Shown piece by piece: positions 8,518 through 18,013 of a stretch of DNA of 64,000 nucleotides. This DNA is from Roseiconus nitratireducens. Its GTDB lineage: Bacteria; Planctomycetota; Planctomycetia; Pirellulales; Pirellulaceae. Where the stretch lies: contig NZ_VWOX01000008.1 of assembly GCF_008629675.1 (NCBI RefSeq), positions 248,001 through 312,000 of the forward strand, given 5' to 3'. The position numbers and the translations under genes were made by a program. Under the pieces are notes generated by a model. That model was not told where the DNA came from. It did no database searches and was given only the letters and a program-made list of their open reading frames with translations. The number at the start of each line of letters is the position of its first letter. The first letter of the stretch is position 1.

Positions 8518-10154
8518 ACGATTCCGATCCGAAACTCGGTGCCGAAGCAAGCGAGAGCAATGTTCTCGGCGGCACCAGCGCAACACTTCACGCCTATCCG
8601 TCGCTGGCGCTTGACCCAGACGGCGAAGGTTTCTGGGCGCGGATCGACCGTTGGTCCGAGCGGGTGACGGCCTGGTTGAATCCGATCTTGCTGAAGGAAG
8701 CCCGACAATCGCTCAAGAGCAAGCAATTTCTGGTCACGTTCTTTTGTCTGCTGGTCGCATCATGCGCGTGGACGATGATGGGAATCATCTTCAACGCGCC
8801 CGACGTGTATTTCTTGCCGACGGGCGACACGATGATGATCGGATACTTTTTGATCCTTTCAATCTCGCTATTCGCCTTTGTCCCCCTGTTTGCATTTCGT
8901 TCGCTGGCGGCCGAGTTGGACGAAGGCACTTACGAGATGCTGGCGATCACGCGACTTTCGGCCTGGGGCATTGTCACCGGCAAGATGAACAGCAGCGTGT
9001 TGCAAATGCTGATCTACTTCTCCGCGATCGTCCCCTGCCTGGCGTTCTGTTACCTGCTGCGCGGCATCGGATTGCCCACCATCGCCCTGGTCATCGCCAT
9101 CGCTTTCATCACGGCGCTCGTCTTGACCGCGTTCGCGTTGATGCTGTCGACCCTCGCGCAGGGACGAACGCTGCAAACGTTCCTGCTGGTCGGGTTGATC
9201 GCGGTGATCGGATTCGTGGAATTCGGCTGCTGCGGGATCGTGTTTTCCGCCGTGTTGACGGATCAGTGGAGCGGAACGTGGTTCGGATTCCTGTCCGGAT
9301 TTCTGATGGCGGGATCGTTCGTGGTCCTGTTTCTGGCTGCCGCGTCGGCCCGAATCGCGCCGATCACCGAAAACCGTTCGACACGCTTGCGTGCCATTCT
9401 CTTCGGCCAGCAGGTCCTTTGGATCATGATGCTCAGCTATGCCACATGGACCGTCGACGAAGTTGAAATCATCCAGCTGGGGATGATGGCGTTGGGAATC
9501 TTCTGGTTCGTGGTGGGCGTGTTCACGTGCGGTGAATCGGTCGAATTGAGCCCGCGGGTGCGCCGCGGCCTACCCGCGACCTACCTGACACGCATGTTGT
9601 TCACTTGGTGGATGCCGGGTCCAGGCACGGGATTCATGTTCGTCGTCTCCACCGCCCTCTCCGGACTGATCGTGATGACGGGCGTGGGCCAGATCGCTGA
9701 GGCTTGGCACGTGCGTCGCGCCCCGGACACCCTGTCCGTTTACTTCGCCGCCATGATGGCCGGCTACCTGCTGGCCTACCTGGGGACGGTTCGATTGTTG
9801 GCGATGCCGTTTCTGAAGCGATTCGGCCCGTCGTTTATTCCGCCCCTGGCGGCGGCGTTGGTGGTGGTGTTCGCAGCGGTCATCGTGCCGGCGACGGTCG
9901 ATGTCGCCTTGCATGGCGAAATCCAAAGCGACTACACCGTCGTCCACGCCTTCGATTGGATGTGGACCTGGGACCAGGCGCTCAGTTCCGGCGGTCTGTC
10001 GCGGGTGATCGCGTTGCTGATTCTGGCGGTTGGCGTGCTGATCCTGTGCGTCAATCTGATCTCGCTGTTTCGAGAATTTCGCCGCCGCCGGATCGCGATC
10101 CCGACACGTGTGATCCAGGATCGTGAGGCAGCCGCAGCGCCGGATCCCGTCTGA
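8514..10154 (+). CDS. ABC-2 type permease
   Basis: This 546-residue integral membrane protein starts with a hydrophilic stretch of about 60 residues, then NPILLKEARQSLKSKQFLVT, typical of ABC-2 permeases that begin with a cytoplasmic helix before the first membrane segment. About 12 hydrophobic segments follow. It is coupled to the ATPase by an ATGA overlap. The four genes from 5079 to 10154 most likely form one transcript and one membrane complex. Confidence 0.85.
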   Translation: MNDSDPKLGAEASESNVLGGTSATLHAYPSLALDPDGEGFWARIDRWSERVTAWLNPILLKEARQSLKSKQFLVTFFCLLVASCAWTMMGIIFNAPDVYFLPTGDTMMIGYFLILSISLFAFVPLFAFRSLAAELDEGTYEMLAITRLSAWGIVTGKMNSSVLQMLIYFSAIVPCLAFCYLLRGIGLPTIALVIAIAFITALVLTAFALMLSTLAQGRTLQTFLLVGLIAVIGFVEFGCCGIVFSAVLTDQWSGTWFGFLSGFLMAGSFVVLFLAAASARIAPITENRSTRLRAILFGQQVLWIMMLSYATWTVDEVEIIQLGMMALGIFWFVVGVFTCGESVELSPRVRRGLPATYLTRMLFTWWMPGPGTGFMFVVSTALSGLIVMTGVGQIAEAWHVRRAPDTLSVYFAAMMAGYLLAYLGTVRLLAMPFLKRFGPSFIPPLAAALVVVFAAVIVPATVDVALHGEIQSDYTVVHAFDWMWTWDQALSSGGLSRVIALLILAVGVLILCVNLISLFREFRRRRIAIPTRVIQDREAAAAPDPV

Positions 10155-10289
10155 GCGGACGCGTGGACCAGCCCGGTCAAGGCGCCGGCGGACCACGCAT
10201 CGACCGGTGTGGAGGTCGCGATCGACGTGGTATCAAATGGGCACTCCCATCGCCCGCGGCCCACCACGAGTTCGGAAGCGCCCACTCGC

Positions 10290-11111
10290 ATGCAAATCCT
10301 GAACGAATCCATCTACGATCATCCGAAGTACTATGACCTGGTTTTCGGAGCCGACTGTGCCGCCGAACGCAAGTTCATCCTGGGATGCGCCCAGCGTTAT
10401 TCGAAACGACCGGTGGAACGCTTCTTCGAACCGGCGTGTGGCACCGGGCGGTTGCTGTACTCCCTGGCTCGCGAAGGCCGCGACGTCCAGGGCTTGGATC
10501 TGAATCCAAAAGCAATCGAGTTTTGCAATGCCCGCTTTGCCCGTCACGGAATTCCGCACCGGGCCTTCGTGGCGGACATGTCCGATTTTCGATTGAAACG
10601 CAAGGCGGACATTGCCTTCAACACCATCAACAGTTTTCGTCACCTGGACAGCGAGGCCGCGGCGCGAGCCCACTTTGACGCGATGGCCGGCGCCCTCCGC
10701 GTCGGCGGACTGTATCTGCTGGGCGTGCACCTGACCCCGACCGAAGCCGAACCCAGCGAAGGAGAATCCTGGTCGGCGCGACGCGGCCATTTGTCGGTCA
10801 ACACGCACATGTGGACCAACGGACGCGACCCCAAGAAACGCGTCGAACGCTTTGGCATCCGGTTTGACATCCATCGGCCGTCGGGCAGCTTTCGCATTCA
10901 GGACGAATTGGTCTTGCGCAGTTACACGGCCAAACAGATGGCGCGATTGATTGCCCACAGCGGGCGTTGGAAAACATTGGCGACGTTTGATTTCGGCTAT
11001 GACCTGGACGCTCCAATCGAAGTCGATTCGACCAGCGAAGACGTGGTCTACGTGCTGCAGTTGCAAGGTGCGACAATCGGCCGGGGAGGCTCGGCGGCCG
11101 CGGGCGCCTAG
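10290..11111 (+). CDS. Class I SAM-dependent methyltransferase
   Basis: The 273-residue protein has a SAM-binding motif I, FFEPACGTGRLLYSLA (residues 45-60), followed by the acidic end of strand 2 (VQGLDLNPKAIEFC) and motif FNTINSFRHL. The frame is open from 10209, but the upstream 27 residues look untranslated and MQILNESIYDHPKYYDLVF is the normal start of this family. The substrate is not clear. It follows the ABC operon after 135 bp and lies 118 bp before cydA, with no evident functional link. Confidence 0.85.
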   Translation: MQILNESIYDHPKYYDLVFGADCAAERKFILGCAQRYSKRPVERFFEPACGTGRLLYSLAREGRDVQGLDLNPKAIEFCNARFARHGIPHRAFVADMSDFRLKRKADIAFNTINSFRHLDSEAAARAHFDAMAGALRVGGLYLLGVHLTPTEAEPSEGESWSARRGHLSVNTHMWTNGRDPKKRVERFGIRFDIHRPSGSFRIQDELVLRSYTAKQMARLIAHSGRWKTLATFDFGYDLDAPIEVDSTSEDVVYVLQLQGATIGRGGSAAAGA

Positions 11112-11229
11112 AATTCATCACGGTGCATCCAGGGTTTCGCAATTCGCGGGGCGTCGTCAAACCCTTCACGCGGTGAATCTTTGTGCGATTTCCCCATCCT
11201 CGTGAGCGATCAGGGCCAGATGAATCCGA

Positions 11230-12698
<1,469 letters not shown>

Positions 12699-12702
<4 letters not shown>

Positions 12703-13727
12703 GCTACGAATGGTTGACGTTCATTTGGTTCGTGCTGCTGGGAATCCTGTTGACCGGCTACGCGATCTTGGATGGATTCGACCTGGGGGTCGGGATTCTG
12801 CACCCGTTCGTTGCCAAGAACGACCACGAGCGGCGTTTGGTGATGAATTCGATCGGACCGCTGTGGGACGGCAACGAAGTCTGGTTGGTGACGTTCGGCG
12901 GAGCGTTGTTTGCCGCGTTTCCGAACGCCTACGCAACGGTGTTTAGCAGTTTCTACGCCGCCTTTCATTTGTTGCTGATGTGCCTGATCGGCCGCGCCGT
13001 CAGTTTGGAATTCCGCTCCAAGGTCCATTCGGCACGCTGGCGGGGCATCTGGGATTTCAGTTTCTTTGCTTCGTCGGTCACGGCCGCGGCCCTCCTGGGG
13101 ATCGCCGGTGGCAACGTGATCGGCGGGATGGCGGTGGGCGAAAAGTATTTTTATCACGGAAACCTGCTGGACCAGCTGTACTGGTACCCGCTGCTGGTGG
13201 GCGCCCTGACGGTGTCGCTATTCGCGCTGCACGGGGCGATCTACCTGTACCTGAAAACCGAAGACGACCTGCAAGCACGCGTCCGCCAACGGATCACCCC
13301 GCTGTTTTTCGCGTTCGCGACGCTGTACCTGCTGGTCACGTTGGCGACCTGGTGGCACGTGTCCCACGCCACGGACAATCTGCACCGGCACCCGTGGCTG
13401 TGGATCGTCCCGCTGTTGAACGTGCTGGCCGTGTTGAACATTCCCCGCGCCATGCACTTGGGCAAACCCGGCTACGCCTTCTTCAGCTCGGCGATGGTGA
13501 TCCTTGCTTTGGCGACGCTGTTCAGCGTGGCGATCTTTCCGAACTTTGTGATCTCGACCATCGACCCCAGCTACAGCATCACGCTGGACAACGCCCGCAG
13601 CAGCCAGCAAACCCTCCAAACGATGCTGCTGATCGCCCTGATCGGCATGCCGTGTGTGCTCAGCTACACCGTGATCATCTACTGGATCTTCCGCGGCAAG
13701 GTGAAGCTTGATCCGCACAGCTATTAG
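12699..13727 (+). CDS. cydB: Cytochrome bd ubiquinol oxidase subunit II
   Basis: The product has 342 residues from ATG 12699, which overlaps the cydA stop; the frame is open much further upstream only because it runs inside cydA. The N-terminus carries the conserved YAILDGFDLGVGILHPF and MNSIGPLWDGNEVWL motifs of CydB. About eight or nine membrane helices are visible. No cydX-like small ORF was seen after it. It completes the bd oxidase with CydA. Confidence 0.96.
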
Positions 13728-13731
13728 TTGG

Positions 13732-13800
13732 ACAGCGTTACTTTCCATCAAAAACACCGTGATTTGCGGTGCAATGAGCGGCAAGGCGCTAGCCGCCGGT
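13732..13800 (+). repeat. 69-bp dispersed intergenic element, copy 1
   Basis: The reverse complement of this stretch matches 24633-24701 at most positions (shared blocks TAGCGCCTTGCCG, ATCACGGTGTTT, GAAAGTA). It begins just after cydB. Its right end also forms a 12-bp inverted repeat, GGCGCTAGCCGC (13785-13796) with GCGGCTAGCGCC (13819-13830), which could fold in RNA. Confidence 0.8.
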
Positions 13801-13830
13801 TGAGGCGAGGGAGAATCCGCGGCTAGCGCC
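13785..13830. other. 12-bp perfect inverted repeat after cydB
   Basis: GGCGCTAGCCGC and GCGGCTAGCGCC are separated by 22 nt. There is no T-run, so it is not a standard intrinsic terminator, though it may still end or protect the cydAB transcript. The rest of the 401-bp gap to yaaA (13831-14128) shows only short palindromic words. Confidence 0.6.
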
Positions 13831-14128
13831 ACGCGGCTCACCCAAAGTGGCGTTGTTCCGTTAGGCACCCAATCTGGGCTGGCCGCATCGTCGAAAAGGG
13901 CAACGCCCCGGCCATTTGTCCGCGACCGGCCGGCAACCCGCCTCGGCGAATTCATCGCCGGGATACCACCGGCCCTACGGCCGTGGGCGCACCGCCAGGT
14001 CTACGGCCTGAGGTCCGACGCCGTGACGTGTGTTGGCCGGTCGTCTACGCTTTGATGACGTCCGCCACGCGGCCTCTGGAAATGTGCACCCCTGATCCCT
14101 GCTTCCCGAACCCCGTTGATTCCACCCC

Positions 14129-14899
14129 ATGTTGATCGTGCTCTCGCCCGCCAAGACGCTCGACTACGACACTCCGGCCCAAACCAAGAAGATCACCGAA
14201 CCGGCGCTGCTTGCCGACAGCGCCCAACTGGTCGACCGGTTGAAAGAGCTCAGTCAGAAACAGCTGAAAGCCTTGATGGGCATCAGCGATGACTTGGCCG
14301 AACTGAATCATGACCGCTTTCAGCATTGGGAAAGCCCGATGCCGCGCGATGCGGTCAAGCAGGCGGTGCTGGCGTTCAAGGGGGACGTGTATCGCGGATT
14401 GCAGGCCGATCAGATGACGGAGAAACAGTTGCTGTACGCCCAGGACCACCTGCGAATCCTGTCGGGCCTGTACGGCGTGTTGCGGCCGCTCGATGCGATG
14501 CTGCCGTATCGGTTGGAGATGGGAACGCCGTTGAAGAACGCCCGGGGCAAGGACCTGTACGATTTCTGGGGAACGCGGCTAACGGAGCTGATCAACGAAC
14601 AGTTGTCGGCCAACAAGTCCCGAATTCTGCTGAACCTGGCATCGCAGGAATACTTCCGCAGCCTGGATGCCGATCGCTTGCAAGCCGACGTGGTTTCACC
14701 GGTCTTCAAAGACGAAAAAAACGGCACATTCAAAGTCATCACGGTCTACGCCAAACAGGCGCGCGGCACGATGGCGTCCTGGGTGATTCGCACGCGGGCC
14801 AAGACACTCAAAAAGCTGATTCAGTTTGACGAGGAAGGGTACCGCTACGACCCCGATTCATCGACTCCCTCCCAGCCGGTGTTCCTGCGATCGTCCTGA
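14129..14899 (+). CDS. yaaA: Peroxide stress protein YaaA (UPF0246)
   Basis: The 256-residue protein begins MLIVLSPAKTLDYDTP, the characteristic N-terminus of the YaaA/DUF328 family, and has the usual family length. Other family landmarks are KGDVYRGL, RILSGLYGVLRPLD and the C-terminal ARGTMASWVIRTRAKTLK. In E. coli YaaA limits iron-dependent damage under peroxide stress. The cydAB oxidase lies upstream, but a 401-bp gap makes co-transcription unlikely. Confidence 0.95.
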   Translation: MLIVLSPAKTLDYDTPAQTKKITEPALLADSAQLVDRLKELSQKQLKALMGISDDLAELNHDRFQHWESPMPRDAVKQAVLAFKGDVYRGLQADQMTEKQLLYAQDHLRILSGLYGVLRPLDAMLPYRLEMGTPLKNARGKDLYDFWGTRLTELINEQLSANKSRILLNLASQEYFRSLDADRLQADVVSPVFKDEKNGTFKVITVYAKQARGTMASWVIRTRAKTLKKLIQFDEEGYRYDPDSSTPSQPVFLRSS

Positions 14900-15008
14900 A
14901 CGAACTCGCTCGCTTCGGCCCGGCTGCTTCTTCGGACACATCCATCACTCCGCAACGGCCCGGGGTGGCCGATCGACCGCGCGATCGGGGCCGTCCGATT
15001 GCCCGTCT

Positions 15009-15527
15009 TCAAAGATGGTGCTCGATCAGGTGCGCAAAGAACACGGACTTGTCGTCGGCGTACTGCTGCGGATCGCCGCCGGCATCCCGCCATCGCGCCA
15101 CCTTGGTTTCCTCAAACCGAAGCGAAAGGCTTCGATCCGACTGCAGGGCATCACGCACGGCCAGGGAACTCCGCCAGAACGGGCTGTCGAGATAGGTCAA
15201 AAAAACTCGGTGGGTCGGTTCACCGCGGCGGGGTTTGTTCAAGACGATGGTTTCTGCGGCCCACATCGGCGTTTCTCCCCGCAGGTAGTTCAAGCCTTCG
15301 ATCAGATCCGCCGACTCGGCCAAGGCTTGCTCCACGTCGCCTTCATCCTGCACCGCCGCGACCACGTCCAGGATCGGTCGGGCAATCATCCCGCCCACGG
15401 CGGTGCTGCCGATGTGGCGAACGTCGACCACCCACCCGCGACAACTCTGCAACACGCCGCTCCGCGTCTGTTCGAATTCCTGGCGCCAACGCGGGTCGTA
15501 GTGCATCAGCCGAACCGTCTCATCCAT
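15009..15527 (-). CDS. GrpB/UPF0157 family nucleotidyltransferase-fold protein
   Basis: The 172-residue protein contains VRHIGSTAVGGMIARPILDV, the GSTAV...KPxxDI-like signature of the GrpB (UPF0157) family, which has a nucleotidyltransferase fold. The N-terminus (MHYDPRWRQEFEQ) also fits. ATG 15527 is preferred because AAGGAAGGG lies just upstream; an in-frame start at 15545 would fall within the terminator of the preceding gene. Members are found alone or fused to dephospho-CoA kinase. The exact reaction is not known. Confidence 0.88.
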   Translation of the reverse strand: MDETVRLMHYDPRWRQEFEQTRSGVLQSCRGWVVDVRHIGSTAVGGMIARPILDVVAAVQDEGDVEQALAESADLIEGLNYLRGETPMWAAETIVLNKPRRGEPTHRVFLTYLDSPFWRSSLAVRDALQSDRSLSLRFEETKVARWRDAGGDPQQYADDKSVFFAHLIEHHL

Positions 15528-15543
15528 CTCGCCCTTCCTTAAC

Positions 15544-15580
15544 AAAAAAACGAGCCCATCGCGGTGGGCGACGGGCTCGT
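15544..15580 (-). terminator. Intrinsic terminator of the SHD1 repeat-protein gene
   Basis: Read on the minus strand, ACGAGCCC pairs with GGGCTCGT with further inner pairing (about 13 bp including one G-U), loop CCACC, followed by a run of seven T. It lies 56 nt after the stop of the minus-strand gene at 15636 and before the GrpB-family gene. Confidence 0.9.
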
Positions 15581-15635
15581 CAAATCATTCTCCATCGTCA
15601 ATCAAACGACCGAGGCGGCCACGGCCGCCGCCAGA

Positions 15636-17594
15636 TCACTTGCTGCTCAACAGATCCACGCGTGCCAGTTCGATCTGCTTGCGGACCGAGTCGACGTAGG
15701 CCTCGTCGGCCGGACACAGCCGACCGGCCGGCACGGTGCAGGTGCGGCCGTTGTCTTTCATCAGTCGGACGTGCTCGGGGGTGATATCGATCAATCGGCC
15801 CTGCACCTGGTAGCGACCGGTGTTATCGATCCAGGTCCGCACGTGCGTCTCGGCCAACGGATCGGTCACGACCGCCGGAGTCGCTGCGACGACTTGGATC
15901 GAATCCGCGTCCGTTTGCGAAGCGGGTTGGCCCTTGGCGCCGAACAGGTCGTCCAGGTTTTCCTGGGCGGCGTCTTCGTTTGCCGGTGGTGCGGCCGATG
16001 CGTCTTCGCCGGCCGGATCACCGAACAGATCATCGATCCCGCTGTCATCGGCAGGTGCCGATTCGCTCGGGTCGCCGAACAGGTCGTCCAGCGATTCTTC
16101 TCCCGACGGGGTGCTGTCGGCGGGAGCGGCTTCGGCCGGAGCGGCTTCGGTGGGATCCCCGAACAAGCTGTCGACCGAATCGTCGGCCGGTTCATTGGCC
16201 CCTTCATCGGCGGGGGCAGCCGCGTCGGGGTCACCGAACAAATCGTCCATTGCGTCTTCACCTTCGGCCGCCGGGGCCGCGGGGTCGCCGAACAGATCGT
16301 TGACCGCGTCGTCGGCAGGCGGCACGGCGTCGGGCGTTTCGGCGGCCGGAGCTTCCGCGGCCGCATCGCCGAACAGGTCGTCCATCGCCTCGTCACCTTC
16401 GGCCGCCGGGGCGGGCGTTGCCGAAGCTTCGTCACCGAACAAATCCGCGGCATCATCGCCAGCCGCTTCGGCTGCGGGGGCTGCGGCCGCATCCGCGGCG
16501 GGATCACCAAACAAATCATCCAAGCCTTCTTCGGCCGGGGCAGCGTCCGCTGCCGGTGCGGCATCGTCGGCCGGGTTGCCGAACACGTCATCCATCGCTT
16601 CATCCGCGGCGTCGGTGGCGGGGGCTTCGGTAGCCGGGGCTTCGGTGGCCGGGGCTTCGGTGGCGGGATCGCCGAACAGGTCATCGGCCGGTTGATCTGC
16701 AGCCGGTTCGTCCGCGGCGGGCTCCGCTTCCGCGGGGGCGGCGTCTCCGAACAAGTCGTTCATTTCTTCGTCGGCCGCTTCTGCGCCGGCGGCAGCGGCG
16801 TCGGCAGCTTCCTCGACAGCTTCCTCGGCCGGGGCCTCAGCGGCGTCGCCAAACAAGTCGTCCATGTCTTCGTTCGCTGCGGCAGCGGCACCAGCAGCAG
16901 CGCCGGCGGCGGCACCAGCGGCGGCAGCGTCCGCGGCCGGGGTGTCGGCAGCGGGGGCGTCACCGAACAGATCGTCGGCAGCGTCCTGGGCGGTCTCCGG
17001 TTCCGGCATTGGCGTCAAGTCGTCGCTGGCATCGAACGGGCTCGGTTCAGCGGCCGGGGCGGGCTCCTCGATTGTTTCCGGGGCGGGCATCTCCGGCTGG
17101 GGAACTTCGGGTTCGGCGACTTCCGGCTCCGGCATCTCCGGTTGCGGCGTTTCTGCTTCGGGAACCGCAGGCTTTTCGCTCTTCTCTTCCGACATCTGGG
17201 CATCGTCGCCCGCCGGCTGGTCGGCGGCGGGTTCGGAGGGAGCCGGAGATTCGATGATTTGCGAATCCAGCAAGACTTCCCCTTCGTTCAGCGGCGGAAC
17301 CATCGAATCGGCGGCCGGCGTCGCTTGCGGATAAACAACTTCCGCGGCGGGTGAACCGCCGCAGCAGTCCACCGGTTCCGGCTCGCAACAGGGTGCTGGA
17401 ACGGGCTCACAGACCGGGGCCGGTTGGCAGCAAGGTGCCGGGGGGCAGACCGGCGCCGGATTGCAAACCGGTTGGGCTTGCTGGCATCGCATCCGGTGCA
17501 GGAAGTGGCCGGCAGAGACCGGGCTGATGCCAAGCACCGCGACAAGGCAGAGCACGAGGGTCCACTGGAGGAGGTTTCGGACCTTTCGATTCAT
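15636..17594 (-). CDS. Exported Cys-rich protein with 14 DDLFGD-type repeats and an SHD1 domain
   Basis: The 652-residue protein starts at ATG 17594 (MNRKVRNLLQWTLVL...), giving a clean signal peptide; 12 extra upstream codons are unlikely. After the signal comes a Cys/Pro-rich stretch (CNPAPVCPPAPCCQPAPVC). A long Ala/Asp/Glu/Pro-rich, probably unfolded region follows with 14 copies of a DDLFGD-like motif (two variants: DDVFGN and DDLFGA). The C-terminus (WIDNTGRYQVQGRLIDI... VPAGRLCPADEAYV) is an SHD1-like domain, a small beta domain common in planctomycete exported proteins. The binding partner is unknown. The gene is monocistronic, ending at a strong terminator. Confidence 0.8.
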   Translation of the reverse strand: MNRKVRNLLQWTLVLCLVAVLGISPVSAGHFLHRMRCQQAQPVCNPAPVCPPAPCCQPAPVCEPVPAPCCEPEPVDCCGGSPAAEVVYPQATPAADSMVPPLNEGEVLLDSQIIESPAPSEPAADQPAGDDAQMSEEKSEKPAVPEAETPQPEMPEPEVAEPEVPQPEMPAPETIEEPAPAAEPSPFDASDDLTPMPEPETAQDAADDLFGDAPAADTPAADAAAAGAAAGAAAGAAAAANEDMDDLFGDAAEAPAEEAVEEAADAAAAGAEAADEEMNDLFGDAAPAEAEPAADEPAADQPADDLFGDPATEAPATEAPATEAPATDAADEAMDDVFGNPADDAAPAADAAPAEEGLDDLFGDPAADAAAAPAAEAAGDDAADLFGDEASATPAPAAEGDEAMDDLFGDAAAEAPAAETPDAVPPADDAVNDLFGDPAAPAAEGEDAMDDLFGDPDAAAPADEGANEPADDSVDSLFGDPTEAAPAEAAPADSTPSGEESLDDLFGDPSESAPADDSGIDDLFGDPAGEDASAAPPANEDAAQENLDDLFGAKGQPASQTDADSIQVVAATPAVVTDPLAETHVRTWIDNTGRYQVQGRLIDITPEHVRLMKDNGRTCTVPAGRLCPADEAYVDSVRKQIELARVDLLSSK

Positions 17595-18013
17595 GGTTTT
17601 GGGCTCCTGAGCGACCGTGGGATCGCCCATTTCAAACGAGAAAATGCGTTTAGCGTTGTCGGGGAGGAAAGCCGGGACAGCCGGCAGGATTGTGCAACAA
17701 GCAATGCTAATTCGCAGAAAAACCGCTCACAAGCGGATAAACTAGGCAAATTGACGTGGATCTGTTCGGTCGCAGTTGTCCGAATCTCTCTGTCGATGAT
17801 GCAACCTGAAGCGATAAAAAGTACCGTGCCGGTCGGCCCCAATCGCCGCACCGGTGTGGGGCAACCGCCATCCCGGCGTGCAGCGATTCTTCCAGCTTGG
17901 ATTCTGGCAGCGTGAAGCAATCGCCGTGCCGGTCCCCGGCCGATCGCCATGCCATGGGGCTTGATCGCGAAAGCGGCCGCCCCGTTCGTCCCCCAAGATA
18001 ACCCTTCAACGTC
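17595..18013. other. 419-bp divergent intergenic region
   Basis: This gap separates the minus-strand SHD1 gene from the plus-strand sensor kinase and must hold both promoters. No promoter match good enough to report was seen, and no small gene is supported. Confidence 0.5.

Noticed and set aside
15564..17354. 596-codon plus-strand frame rich in Gly/Arg/Val opposite the SHD1 gene
   Set aside because: Low-complexity composition follows from reading the Ala/Asp repeat backwards; the SHD1 frame has a signal peptide, a conserved domain and a matching terminator.
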